Shown piece by piece: positions 35,247-45,240 of a stretch of DNA of 64,000 nucleotides (positions are counted from its first letter, which is position 1; the number at the start of each line of letters is the position of its first letter). Below the pieces are notes generated by a model, which worked only from the letters and a program-made list of their open reading frames with translations, was not told the origin of the DNA and ran no database searches. This DNA comes from Flammulina velutipes. Its lineage: Eukaryota > Basidiomycota > Agaricomycetes > Agaricales > Physalacriaceae. Location: NCBI GenBank assembly GCA_011800155.1, contig CM022374.1, forward strand, positions 1,674,001-1,738,000, written 5' to 3'. The position numbers and the translations under genes are program-made.

Positions 35247-35955
35247 AGTCGCATACAACTTGCAGAACTGAATGAAATCCTTGTTTGAACCAATCGGATG
35301 CGTCCCGATTCCTTCCTCGTCATGTTCTCGACACAAAAATCATGCCTCGAGCATGCGCAACCCTAATCAGACTCGGTCCAGACATTTTGATGTTTGCTTG
35401 CGCCTCTCGATATTTCACCGACCTGAGTACTCAAGTATCTTGCCGTGACCGAAAAACTCTTTCGACACACTTCGATGATCCAACATCTCATCGTGATTCC
35501 TGTCTATTCAACCATTCGCACTAATTTTCTCTGTCTCCAACCTAGTTTCTTTTGTTGTCGTCGTCACTTCCTACTCCTATCCACTGCCCAAAATCACTCG
35601 TCGATTCCAGGCTTCGTTGTCTCTACATGCGACAAACTGCACCTAGGCTTAGTTCTCTACATACGACAGGCCCTACATGTCATTGGCGAGAGTCTAGCTA
35701 GAGACGATATCGATGGTGTTGGCGGAGTGTAACTGTTTGTGTTAGTGGTCCTTTCTGAATCGACAAGTCGACGTTGATGCATGGAGAAGGGCCTCCAGCC
35801 AGTCCCGGGGACACCATGCGTACCCTTCATCATCATCACCAACGGCGCCAGGATGCGAGTAACAACAAAGTTTCATGGCAGATATGTACGGCGAGTATCC
35901 AAAATATTGACTAGGGGTGATAAAGAGTATGGTAGACATAAAATAAAGAGCAAGG
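35247..35955. other. Convergent 3' region between COX4 and VPS26
   Basis: About 700 bp with no gene I can support. Several short ORFs on both strands have no coding character. Confidence 0.5.
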
Positions 35956-37156
35956 TTAGTTCTGTACAAGAGTTAGCGTGGAAGCCAATGCCATCGACAG
36001 TCAGACAACACACCTCTGGTATCCTGAAGATGGTTATCTCCTGCTGCTTAAAGTATCGCCGGTTCTCCTCGTCCACTAACACGAGATTAAGATAGTACCG
36101 CACGCTAAACTTTTTGTTGACCTCGCGGAATGTTGGTGTCAAGTCGAAGCCTCCAAGGAATAGACGAATGGGTACGGTTTCACCTAATCAAAGTCAGCGA
36201 CATAGACAGCGCCTCATTAATCCCACCTTTTATAGGAGCGCCGTCCATTATCTCGTACTTGGTGAGTGTCTCGCTTTCGTTATACTGGTTGGGAGGTGTC
36301 CCCGTCGTCTCTCGTCTCACGATAGACAGTTCCATATGCTTGATCTTTATGCGTACAAGCAGGAAGAATATTTTTCCCACTATCACATCTTTCAAGTGGT
36401 ACCTGTACGCGACTGTCAACTCTCGCGAGAAGGGAATGGAAGGGAGCACATACTTGGATTTGTTGTACTCGAATTCAATGTGCAAACAATCCTCGATACC
36501 GACTTCCATCTTGATGGAATTATTTATGTCGGGAGGCATACGATACGAATGCACCCATATGTCGCGTTCCTTTGAAACGTCGGCCATCCGTCTAGATATA
36601 GACACTCGAATCATATACCTAAACCACCCACATAAGCCACACGAAAGAAACCACCCCAAACCAACGTACCGTAACTTCACATTAACGCCACGATAGCTCT
36701 CAAACTGTTTCTCGACATTCTTGAAGTTAAACTCAAACGTCTGCGCCTGTCTCATTTCCCCAGGCGCCGCGAGCTCCTGCGAAAGCGAGAGAAACTCCTG
36801 ATGGTGTCCGCGGTCGTAGAACAGCTCTACGTTGCTTCAGTATCGCGTCTCTTCGGTTAGCTAGCCTCTTCCGCACCTATGCTGCCTACGAATTCAACCT
36901 TGATGCCTTCATGCGAAGTGCGCTTTCCATCTCGTACGCGAATAGCTATCTAGGAAGAAGTTTATTACGAGGAGGCCACGTAGACGTAGATACTGAGACC
37001 ACAAACCTGACCGCTTACTGACTCGCCGTCGTAATACACAGGACAATTAACTGGTTTGTTATCCTTGTCGCTCTTGAATTGTACAGATTTCCTGTCGTTC
37101 TCGCCGTCCAGGTTGACGTCGACGTCGATGGGAGACGCGAAAAAGTATGCCGCCAT
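35956..37156 (-). CDS. VPS26: Retromer subunit Vps26
   Basis: This multi-exon gene has ATG 37156. Spliced sequence shows the arrestin-like Vps26 fold: [154 protein letters not shown] and [20 protein letters not shown] then [12 protein letters not shown]. Vps26 pairs with Vps35 and Vps29 in the retromer that recycles cargo from endosomes to the Golgi. A final 52-nt intron places the stop at 35956; reading through instead would add about 30 unrelated residues. Only 57 bp separate its ATG from the stop of the upstream MYND gene. Confidence 0.95.
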
Positions 37157-37213
37157 GAGCGCTTAAAGCCAAAGAGTTGTGGCTGTGCTGACTACAAGAT
37201 ACAATACAATTTA

Positions 37214-38276
37214 CTACTCGTATGACGGTTTGATACACCTGCTTTTATGCTTCGACCAGTCGCTTCGTTGGTGCTCTGGACAACACTGAGAAGAGAATCA
37301 GTGGGAGAACATCAAGAAGAATGAAAGGTGACATACATATGCAACAATTTTACATTTTGAACAGCGCGAAAGGCCTGTTGTCACACCACACAGGCATGAG
37401 ACCATATCCGTCTCCCACTGAGAACGTTGTAGCTTGATGCGGAAGATAGCACCCTCATCCGGTCCTTGCAAGAGGAACATGCAGTCCTCAGCGATGGACG
37501 TACCCTTGAAGGTAGTCAGTCGGTCAATCCCTGGCAGCTCGCGCATTCATAATAACGCGTCTCACCATAGCCCCAGGACAATCCCGCAGGAATTCTTTGA
37601 TCATGCGAATGATATTCTTCGCGATATCGTCCGGCACACGCGGAGGCCATTGGTTGTCCCAAGCCAAAAGCTGCCACAAAAGCATGATAGACTGAGAAAA
37701 GTTGCCTTGGTCGTCACGGGGGCGTCCAACGGCCGTCTCACTAATACGCCTGGCGTGTTCAGGAAGCACACCGCGTCCTCTGGGATGAGTCTGCTGGAAT
37801 CTACCCCAATAACAATTCCTGTTCACCCATTAGGGGATGTCCAGCACTGAACGAAAGAAGGAACACATACCGCGATATGGCGCGCATCACATCTGTGTAT
37901 AACGTAGAATGAGAAGTCTTGACTTCGTCGAACTAGCACGGAAGGTAAAAAATCAAATTGGCCCCTATGTAGGTTTATAGAATCACGTACCATATCCATG
38001 AACTGGATGAGGTATTTTGCTGAGAAGTCGCGGAAGATCTCAGCGAGGATATATTGAGGATTGTTATCGCACTGTATCCGTGTCAAGCGAGGTACATTTA
38101 GAGTTAAATGTGTACATACCATTGCATGCCAGTTGTTCTGGGTCGAATTAGATTTAGAGTATACGATGAGCGAGTCCACTCACCATCGCTGACATCAAAA
38201 TGGAGAGGTTGTTTGAATGAGGCCCCAACGCTAGTATTTTTGCCATGTAATCAGCATTTGGGTTGGACATAGACAT
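37214..38276 (-). CDS. MYND zinc-finger protein
   Basis: This multi-exon gene has ATG 38276 (MSMSNPNADYMAKILALGP). Small exons such as NNWHAM and CDNNPQYILAEIFRDFSAKY lead to a C-terminal MYND finger read across the last intron: CLCGVTTGLSRCSKCKIVAY joined to CCPEHQRSDWSKHKSRC. The Cys/His spacing fits the MYND consensus. MYND fingers bind proline-rich partner peptides; here there is no SET domain, so methyltransferase activity is not suggested. The body is helical and not recognised. Confidence 0.78.
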
Positions 38277-39446
38277 GGTGGTAATCTTCAAGTGCCTCGA
38301 TCACTTTGCCGCGTGCTCACGGCAGTGGCGGCACTTGTGGCGGATGCTATAGATTAGATTTCTAGTCAACTCTCGAGTCTCAAGTCATAGAGCTGTTCGA
38401 ATTCATTTACGTGGCTTAGGTATTAAATCCTGATGGATACATGAGTCTCTGGTGTCAGACAAGTGGTAAATGTAACGTACCGGACCCTTGAAAGGAGTAT
38501 TCTTTGGGTGTCCGAATCACTCTCCCTCCAACCTCACGCGGGTCAGAGGAATCTTCGATTGTTGGAGAATTTCATTCGGCAGAGACGTTAGGAAGATCCT
38601 TTGAAATTTAAAAAGGGATGACGTGCTGGCACAATTGAACGAGCGTGTTTAAAGATCGGCATGCGCACCTCCCCGTCCCCCGTGGGAGCCTGCATGACAG
38701 GTTCATTAAAAGCGGGCTCGGTGGCATTGGTATGAAGGAATCTGGGGTGGTAGATGGACGGCTGTAAAAGGACCACTTGTGCTTAGTACGCAGAAAAATG
38801 TCTATGCCCCGATTCTGCCATCACAGGGGGCAGCTCTCTGTACAAGTACTGACAGTCGGTCGGAATGAGCCTCCGGAGAGCGAAGTGGCTACCCTTGAAG
38901 AACTACGAAGGCTCAGAACCACGAGCTAGCAAGGCTTCTAGTGTGCTTGTCGGCCATCATGCATCCTGCATCATCTTGGACGTCGGGAAACGGGGAACCT
39001 GGATGCGAGGTAAGGTGCGAGAGGCGTGGTGCATCCTGGTGCATCGCAGGCAAACAATAGGCTACGCAGGGCCCCGGGGGCGTAGGATGTTCGATTGGAA
39101 AGGCTTGTTCCGGTTGGGCGGCCATCCGATTTCATTAGCGTTAGAGAGAATAGAGCTGGTGGAAGGCGGGGAGAAACGAGATGGAGATTGACCGGTATTT
39201 ATGCGCGCAGCCTTGATTCTTCCAGTATTCAAACGAATGTAAATTGACTTGGTGGCGTCAACGGGCGTAATAGGCAGGGTCCTAGATGATCAGTGACCGA
39301 CAGTCACGGTCACGAGTTATCGTCTGTTAACATTTCAATTTTTTCGTTCAAAGTTCAGAAAATGCGGAATTGGATTCCGACTTGACTTGACTGCTTCATC
39401 TTTGCTTTATTTCTGCGCCTCTCTTTACTATCCTACGCTCTTTTGA
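38277..39446. other. Region without a firmly supported gene
   Basis: Short ORFs occur on both strands. The best candidate is a minus-strand series starting ATG 39125 (MAAQPEQAFPIEHPTPPG) with possible downstream exons near 38690-38770 and 38500-38560. Splicing cannot be settled by eye and no family is recognised. A plus-strand ORF at 38865..39191 competes with it. Confidence 0.35.
38913..39125 (-). CDS. Possible first exon of a small uncharacterised gene
   Basis: It begins at ATG 39125 and codes a Pro/His/Cys-rich peptide. A following ORF at 38588..38776 on the same strand (FLHTNATEPAFNEPVMQAP) and an RVIRTPKEYSFQG stretch near 38500 could be later exons. Nothing identifies the product, and this may be noncoding. 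Confidence 0.25.
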   Translation of the reverse strand: MAAQPEQAFPIEHPTPPGPCVAYCLPAMHQDAPRLSHLTSHPGSPFPDVQDDAGCMMADKHTRSLASSWF

Positions 39447-41298
39447 ATGGCTGCATTGTCTCCGAATCGCAAGCTCAGGACAGAGTTCTCCTTTATGCGC
39501 CACAACGGCAACCAGGAAGCAATCAGTCAGACTCCTTCACCGGCCTCGACGTCGACCTCGGTGCTCACCACAGAGTCTCTGCTCGTTCCCGAAACCCCGG
39601 GTCGCAGCAGAACTCGGTTGCCTACCTTTCTCAATCGCTCTAGGAAAAAGTCGACGCAGAGAGGAGAAGAAGTAGAGCAGCAGCGAGATGAACGGTGCGT
39701 ACTCGATTATCTCGCTGTAAAATATGTGCTGAATGCGCAGTATTAGGGACTCTATGGCGTCTGACCTGTCAGCGTTGCAGCAGGCAGCGACGCCCACGCA
39801 CCAGTCCTTTCTTTCGCGCCTAACGCAGCGCCCAAAGTCGTCTCGCAAGCCGGTGCGCCCCAGTGGCTACGCCTCCGACTCGCTTATGCCTCCTTCTCCG
39901 AGTCCAAGGACTCCGACATCGTTTGACTCGACGTCCTCGAGGCGCGCAAGCCGGACGATGCCCCCACAGCCTATCATTACTATCGACGGCGGCAACGATG
40001 ACTACGCGACTCTTTTCACGCGTCGCGACAAGTCCGACGACGAACGACATTCTCCACTCGGGCGTTCCTCGCTGTCGCATGTGCAGCCCGGCGAACCACC
40101 CCGGAGAGAGAAACGCAAGACGATTGGTTACGGCCACGAACACCGGCCGTCCCATTCATCTGGTAAATCCAGTATACTGCCTCCGCCCAACCAGCCGCCT
40201 ACGGTGCCCCTTCCAGCACCGCCAGCTTCACCGACAGACGACGTTCACTATCTCTCAGAGCCCTCCGTGCCTCGCACAGTCCGGCAACGCGCACACACTC
40301 TGTCGTCCATATCTTCCCGTTCCTCGCGTACTTCTCCGGCAGTTCCACCTGCTTTCCCAGCTGCTCCACGGCGCAGTAGATCTATCCATGCGGAGAAGAG
40401 GCATTCAATCAGCAAGGAAAACGACACGCTCGACATCGACGTTGATGCAGCCTCCCCGGAACAACTACGGCATGCCGTTCGCTCCCAGAGCCAGCGGATC
40501 GAGGAACTTGCAGCATGCATCGTTCATCTTACAGACACCCATGCGACCGAAAAGCTTACGCTCGAGAGAAAGCTTGCGTCCATGGAACGCGAAGCCACGC
40601 GTCGAGAGAAGGAAATACAGGGCCTTACGTGGTTGGTGAACAACGGACGCTCCCAGAGCCCCATCTCTGATACGGCCTCGAAATCGACACCCACCCTCGA
40701 GCTTAGGACACACGACATGTTCACCAACACCAAACCGCCATCCATTAAATCCCCCGTCTTGCGTCGACTGCACCCCGACTACGGAGACGATTCCACGGCC
40801 GCAGAATCGTCTGGTAACGAATCTGCCTCTTCCGTGAGAACGACTCGAGCGAAGCGTGCCAGCCGGCTTACCCTCAAGAGTGAATTAGCAAAGAGGAATT
40901 CTCTTCGCCCGCATGGTCCTGATTTGCCTCTTCCGGAAATTCCTAGGCTGATAGAGCGCGCTTCGTCCTCTTCACTGGCCTCGTCCGCCGCATCTTCAAC
41001 TTCCTCGCTCCCTACTTCAACAGCCACGCTCTCTGCTATTCCGGAGGGTCCGCCGCCTGTGCCTAGGTTACCGTCGCGGTCGGTGTCATCATCCCGCGAC
41101 CCAGCTATCATGGCTGCTATTCATTCTAGAAGGGAGACGGACCACAAGTCTGCGGCCAAGGCTTCAGCGCTGAAGGCCTCTCCCCATAAAGCAAAGCCTG
41201 CGCTGACTCCAGCCGCTGTGTATGCTGCGAATCTGAAGAAGGGAAGGCCGGCATCGATTGCCCAGCTTTTAGACGCGCCTTTGCCGCCCCTTCCATAA
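39447..41298 (+). CDS. Ser/Pro-rich protein with short coiled coil
   Basis: Two exons, 39447..39694 and 39741..41298, joined by a 46-nt intron, give 601 aa. The protein is mostly low-complexity Ser/Pro/Arg/Thr sequence with many potential phosphorylation sites. One predicted coiled coil of about 60 residues lies near the middle (DAASPEQLRHAVRSQSQRIE, continuing to ERKLASMEREATRREKEIQG). A PPxPPLP-type motif ends the chain (LDAPLPPLP). This layout suggests a cytoskeletal or polarity scaffold, but the family is not recognised and the function is not inferred further. Confidence 0.8.
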
Positions 41299-43518
41299 AC
41301 AGCGCTGTGAGTACTTTCGTTCGAGCTATACCGGCAAGCTGCTGACCATCTGGCTAGTACTGTTGTACCAATGTGCTTTCGTTTTCGTGTTTTTCTGCAT
41401 CGGTACACTATTGTGTTGATACTCTCTATCTTTTTGGCTTGACGTGACAATATTTCGTTCGTTTGACTGTCTGACATCTATCTAGTTCCAATGCGTTAAT
41501 CTATCTGTTTGTTGTACAAATCTCATCGGTGTTAGTGACCTGAGGTCTTGAAGTTCGATGGCGTTGATCACCGAATTAGGCGTAACTGCGATTAATGGTG
41601 TTGGGTTGAACATGATTGGTGGGTGTGTGCTATCATTGAGCACAGAACGACCGACGAAGGACGGAAACGTGTCCGCCAAAGCAGGCACAGTAAATTTAAC
41701 ACAATGCTTGGGGAATTCGTGGTTTATTAGAGGCGACGTGTGTAGACTATGATAAGTACTGGGACGAGAGTATGTATTTTGAGGTAGGAGAGAACCTGTG
41801 GGTGGGGAATCAGTATAATGGAAAGGGCGGTTGGCGAGTATCAGAGTCAAAAAAAAAGTATCCTCAACGCCGTGAAGCGATTTGGTAGTCTAACATGCAC
41901 TTGACTGGCCCGAAAGCCCATCATACGATCTACTGCAGATGGATGGAGACTAACCTGCGGTAGTTGTAAGAGTCAGACGACGGACATGGAGGTTCGACCG
42001 TTCGAGTGAGAAAGAAAACTTTCGGTGATCGCCGCATTTAACCCATCCCGGGAAATGCCGACCACATCTTGACTTCGTATTTTGCTCAGCTCTCATCAAT
42101 GCTGTTTACCTTGAGACCCACAGATGATAACTGTAGCTGTTGTGTTTCTCCTGCTGTATTCTACAAGTCCTCTACAAGCTGGCCTGCAACGGAGATATAC
42201 TCGACCACCGCGGTCTCCTGGCCTTCCCAATTGTTCTGGATTTCTCGTAGCCCTCGGTGCCCGATGCTGTCTTTCGCTATAGGGTATTTGTGCCCCAGGA
42301 AACAGTGGTAATTTTCCGACGTTGTGATTCCCAATTGCCACAGGCATCGTGTTCGTTCTTATCTCCGTTCGATTTTGTTTCTCTACTACGGTCCGCACTT
42401 CAAAGGCTGCTCCAACGACGACATATACGGAGGCTAGGCTAGTCCAATGGGTCATCGATGAGTACAAAGGGCATCCTGCCAAGGATGGTATCCCAGGACT
42501 TTGAGTCCCCGGATGTGCTCTATTGTTTCGCCAGGCTGTCTGCTCGGCGTCTCTTTGGTTTGTACATAAAAGGTCGAGCTTCAGAATTGTTTGGGGTACG
42601 AATGCGAGGAGGGTCATCTCGGGCTGAGAATTGCTGAGGTGCAGGTGACTCTGACTCGGCGTTGACTTGAAGGTCTGGGGATATTTACTGGGTAGCTCGG
42701 ATAGTAGCGCTGAGATGCTGCTGCATCAATGATCAGATATTTAGCGAGAATAGCGAGAATAAATTTGAAGCCCTGTAAACAGGCAAGTCGAACTCGCGCC
42801 AGAGCGCACGTCGCGCATGTAGCGCTTGGGACAACTAGAGGTCTGTTATCGCAGTTCTCCAATCATTCACGCTACTTTCGAATTTTCGAAAGAGTCGAGA
42901 AAGACGTTGACGCCACACCCGGTAGGAGTTGACATGCACAAGTGATCGCTGGAGATAAAGTCTCCCGCGAACGATTGTCTGGCGGACATGCCATTGAATG
43001 GGCATCCGGTGTTCCTGCCTATCAGATTTGTATACAAACGTCCACGTACAATATATCCCGAACACGATATCTGAATGCAGCATCATTGGACATTGGACAC
43101 TGACGTTGTTGAACCACTAGATAACTGAAGCGTGAGTACAGAGCGTAACATTAAGCACGGTCACATGAGGAGATCAAACCACAGATAATCAAAGTCCTGT
43201 CAAGTGGGTAGAGTGGAGGACCCGAAGGACGCTCCCGACAATCAAATCTCTCATCTTATTCGACGGACATAGCGGCCCACCACGTGCATGTCACAACTTT
43301 AAATCAAATTGTGTGGCGCACATGTCTTAACATGGGCATGTTCAGTCCACGGTCATGACGATCCCATATGTTCAAAACTGGTTAAGGAACCGTGAAAGAA
43401 GGGATTGGGGCTATTTCACCTCCGAATTCACGTAAACTGGCCCGCATATGTAGCGCGTTTGGCAAACGCGAGCCAGCGGTCAGCTTGTTGAATAAAGGAA
43501 GTAAGTAGTATCCAAGCG
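41299..43518. other. Gene-poor region of 2.2 kb
   Basis: No gene is supported. A plus-strand ORF from ATG 42124 to about 42285 begins with one hydrophobic segment followed by RRYTRPPRSPGLP, reminiscent of a cytochrome P450 anchor and hinge, but nothing P450-like follows. A second hydrophobic stretch (GIVFVLISVRFCF) occurs near 42345-42385. These may be relics. Confidence 0.4.
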
Positions 43519-43860
43519 ATGGAATACGCCGAAATCCGTCCACGGTGGAATCGTTCGTTGTCATTTCCTGACGCGCTGGCAGCTCCCGCGGGATTTGAGG
43601 AATCAGAATGTACGAGACCAGTGAAGCTTTTCATGGATCCAAATGAGAAATGCTCTGCAATGGAGGCGAATGGTCAGTTGTTGGTCAAAGACTTGTTGGA
43701 CACGGTCACAATGATAGTGACAACTCCTTCCTTTTCGAACGAACACGATGGATTTCACGTCTGTTGGTACATGCTGGCCCTGCATGCGGCCTCGCCGCTA
43801 ACACGAGGCGTTAGGGTACAATTTACGTCTTCCCTGCTATTTAATGCCGACCTACCATGA
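43519..43860 (+). CDS. Uncharacterised small ORF (113 aa)
   Basis: It begins with ATG and codes 113 aa with a balanced composition, followed by the Hsp20-like gene 130 bp downstream. No domain or signal is recognised and there is no splice support. It could be a chance ORF. Confidence 0.25.
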   Translation: MEYAEIRPRWNRSLSFPDALAAPAGFEESECTRPVKLFMDPNEKCSAMEANGQLLVKDLLDTVTMIVTTPSFSNEHDGFHVCWYMLALHAASPLTRGVRVQFTSSLLFNADLP

Positions 43861-43990
43861 CTTGGCAATCGACTGAGGTTCTGACAACGGCCTGTTCTAT
43901 CTTCTTATAACTTCCGTACGCCACCCGAGGTGCCTGTTCCGACATCAATCCTCTGTCGTTGTCGTTACACGTTTATCGACTGCTCTGTTC

Positions 43991-44943
43991 ATGATCGGTT
44001 CGTCCCAGACCATGTACGCTCCTCCTAGGGGCCAGATATCCACCGCCCAACCACGCTCAGTATCCGGGAAACATAATCTACTCACGCCCACAACCAACTC
44101 CCCGACGCACGTCCCAGTCCCACATTCCCCAGACGACCGTCTCCCCGGAACGTCCGCCTCGACGTCCGTATCTCTAACCCGATCCGACCCATCCTCCGAG
44201 CCCAAATACCCCCCGCCCCCGCCCCGGGGAGAGTTCTCATTCTCTGACGATTCCTTCGTTCCGCTCGTCGAGGACCAGAACCTCGATGACTTGTGGGATA
44301 CGCTCCGACAGAAGAAAGAGGCGCGCATGTCCAAGGAGAAATCAAAGGTTAGGTCTCTCGAGCAGCCTAGTGTCCCTCCTAGCGTAGAGTACGAGTCGCC
44401 CGACCCACCACCTCCGCCACCGCCTGAAGCACCACCATCGGCGAGGACCGTCACCCCCCAGCAGCAGCCAAAATCCATCAAGAGGGTTAAATCCCTGTGC
44501 GCGCCCCTCTCTTCCCCCTTTACACGTACCCCCTCCCTAAATCATTTCCAGCACGAGCCTACGCGTATCTAACGACGGCAAGACCGTCGTCGCGTTCTTC
44601 GACATGGCGGACGTCCGCAAGGAGAACGTCAACGTCCACGTCAGCTTCAAGCCCCCGCGGCTCGTCGTTTCGTGGTTCATCGAGTCCGTGAACGAGTTTG
44701 AGGACGAACAGGGGAGGACGATCATAGAAAGGATACAGAAGGACTTTCAGCGGACTCTGCCATTGCCTGAGGGGACAAAGGTGCGTCGTGTCGTACACGA
44801 TGCGGCCGGGGATTGACGATTCCGTGTAGTTTCAAGAAATCCGTGGCACGATGAATGGACACCACCTCGTCTTGCGATTACCAAATTGTCGATCTTTCCG
44901 GGTGGAGAAGGTCTTCGATTATACCAACGATATCGATGAATGA
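43991..44943 (+). CDS. Hsp20/alpha-crystallin-like domain protein
   Basis: Three exons, 43991..44496, 44552..44780 and 44830..44943, give 282 aa. The first 170 residues are Pro/Ser-rich and disordered, with a PPPPPPP run. The C-terminal 100 residues read SNDGKTVVAFFDMADVRKEN, VNVHVSFKPPRLVVSWFIES, RTLPLPEGTKFQEIRGTMNG and LVLRLPNCRSFRVEKV. That is the beta-sandwich pattern of an Hsp20-like domain (hydrophobic strand, VRKENVNVHV, then L-L-P). It is an atypical small-HSP relative with a long N-terminal extension rather than a canonical 16-20 kDa chaperone. The function is not known. Confidence 0.75.
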
Positions 44944-45240
44944 AGCGTGCTGGTTCATGGCGGTGTCGCCAGTTCGATCAAAGGGGGGTGGCGGACTATT
45001 GAATACAACTACTACTACTATCGATGGGCCCGTCAGGCGTCGCACTCATCGCAAACACCACGCATTCACGGATCGCTCCGCTGCGAGCTCTTGAGATCCG
45101 GTACCGTTCTCGTTACATCGATACCCGCATCGATACAAGTCCTCGAGGCAACATAACAATAAAGAGCTTCAATCGTCAACATACATCGATAACAAACCAT
45201 ATAATGCTAGATCACCGTCACATAATACATTGTGGCGCAG

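Noticed and set aside
39820..40155. Long ORFs antisense and in other frames to the Ser/Pro-rich gene (also 39863..40639 +)
   Set aside because: Low-complexity, GC-rich coding sequence leaves shadow frames open; the 601-aa frame has consistent splicing and a coiled coil.
41482..41850. 122-aa minus-strand ORF downstream of the coiled-coil gene
   Set aside because: No domain, no promoter-like sequence and no neighbour support; it lies where a 3' UTR is expected.
42096..42617. 173-aa minus-strand ORF
   Set aside because: Composition is atypical for a protein (Arg/Pro/Thr-rich without domain or signal) and no splice-supported continuation was found.
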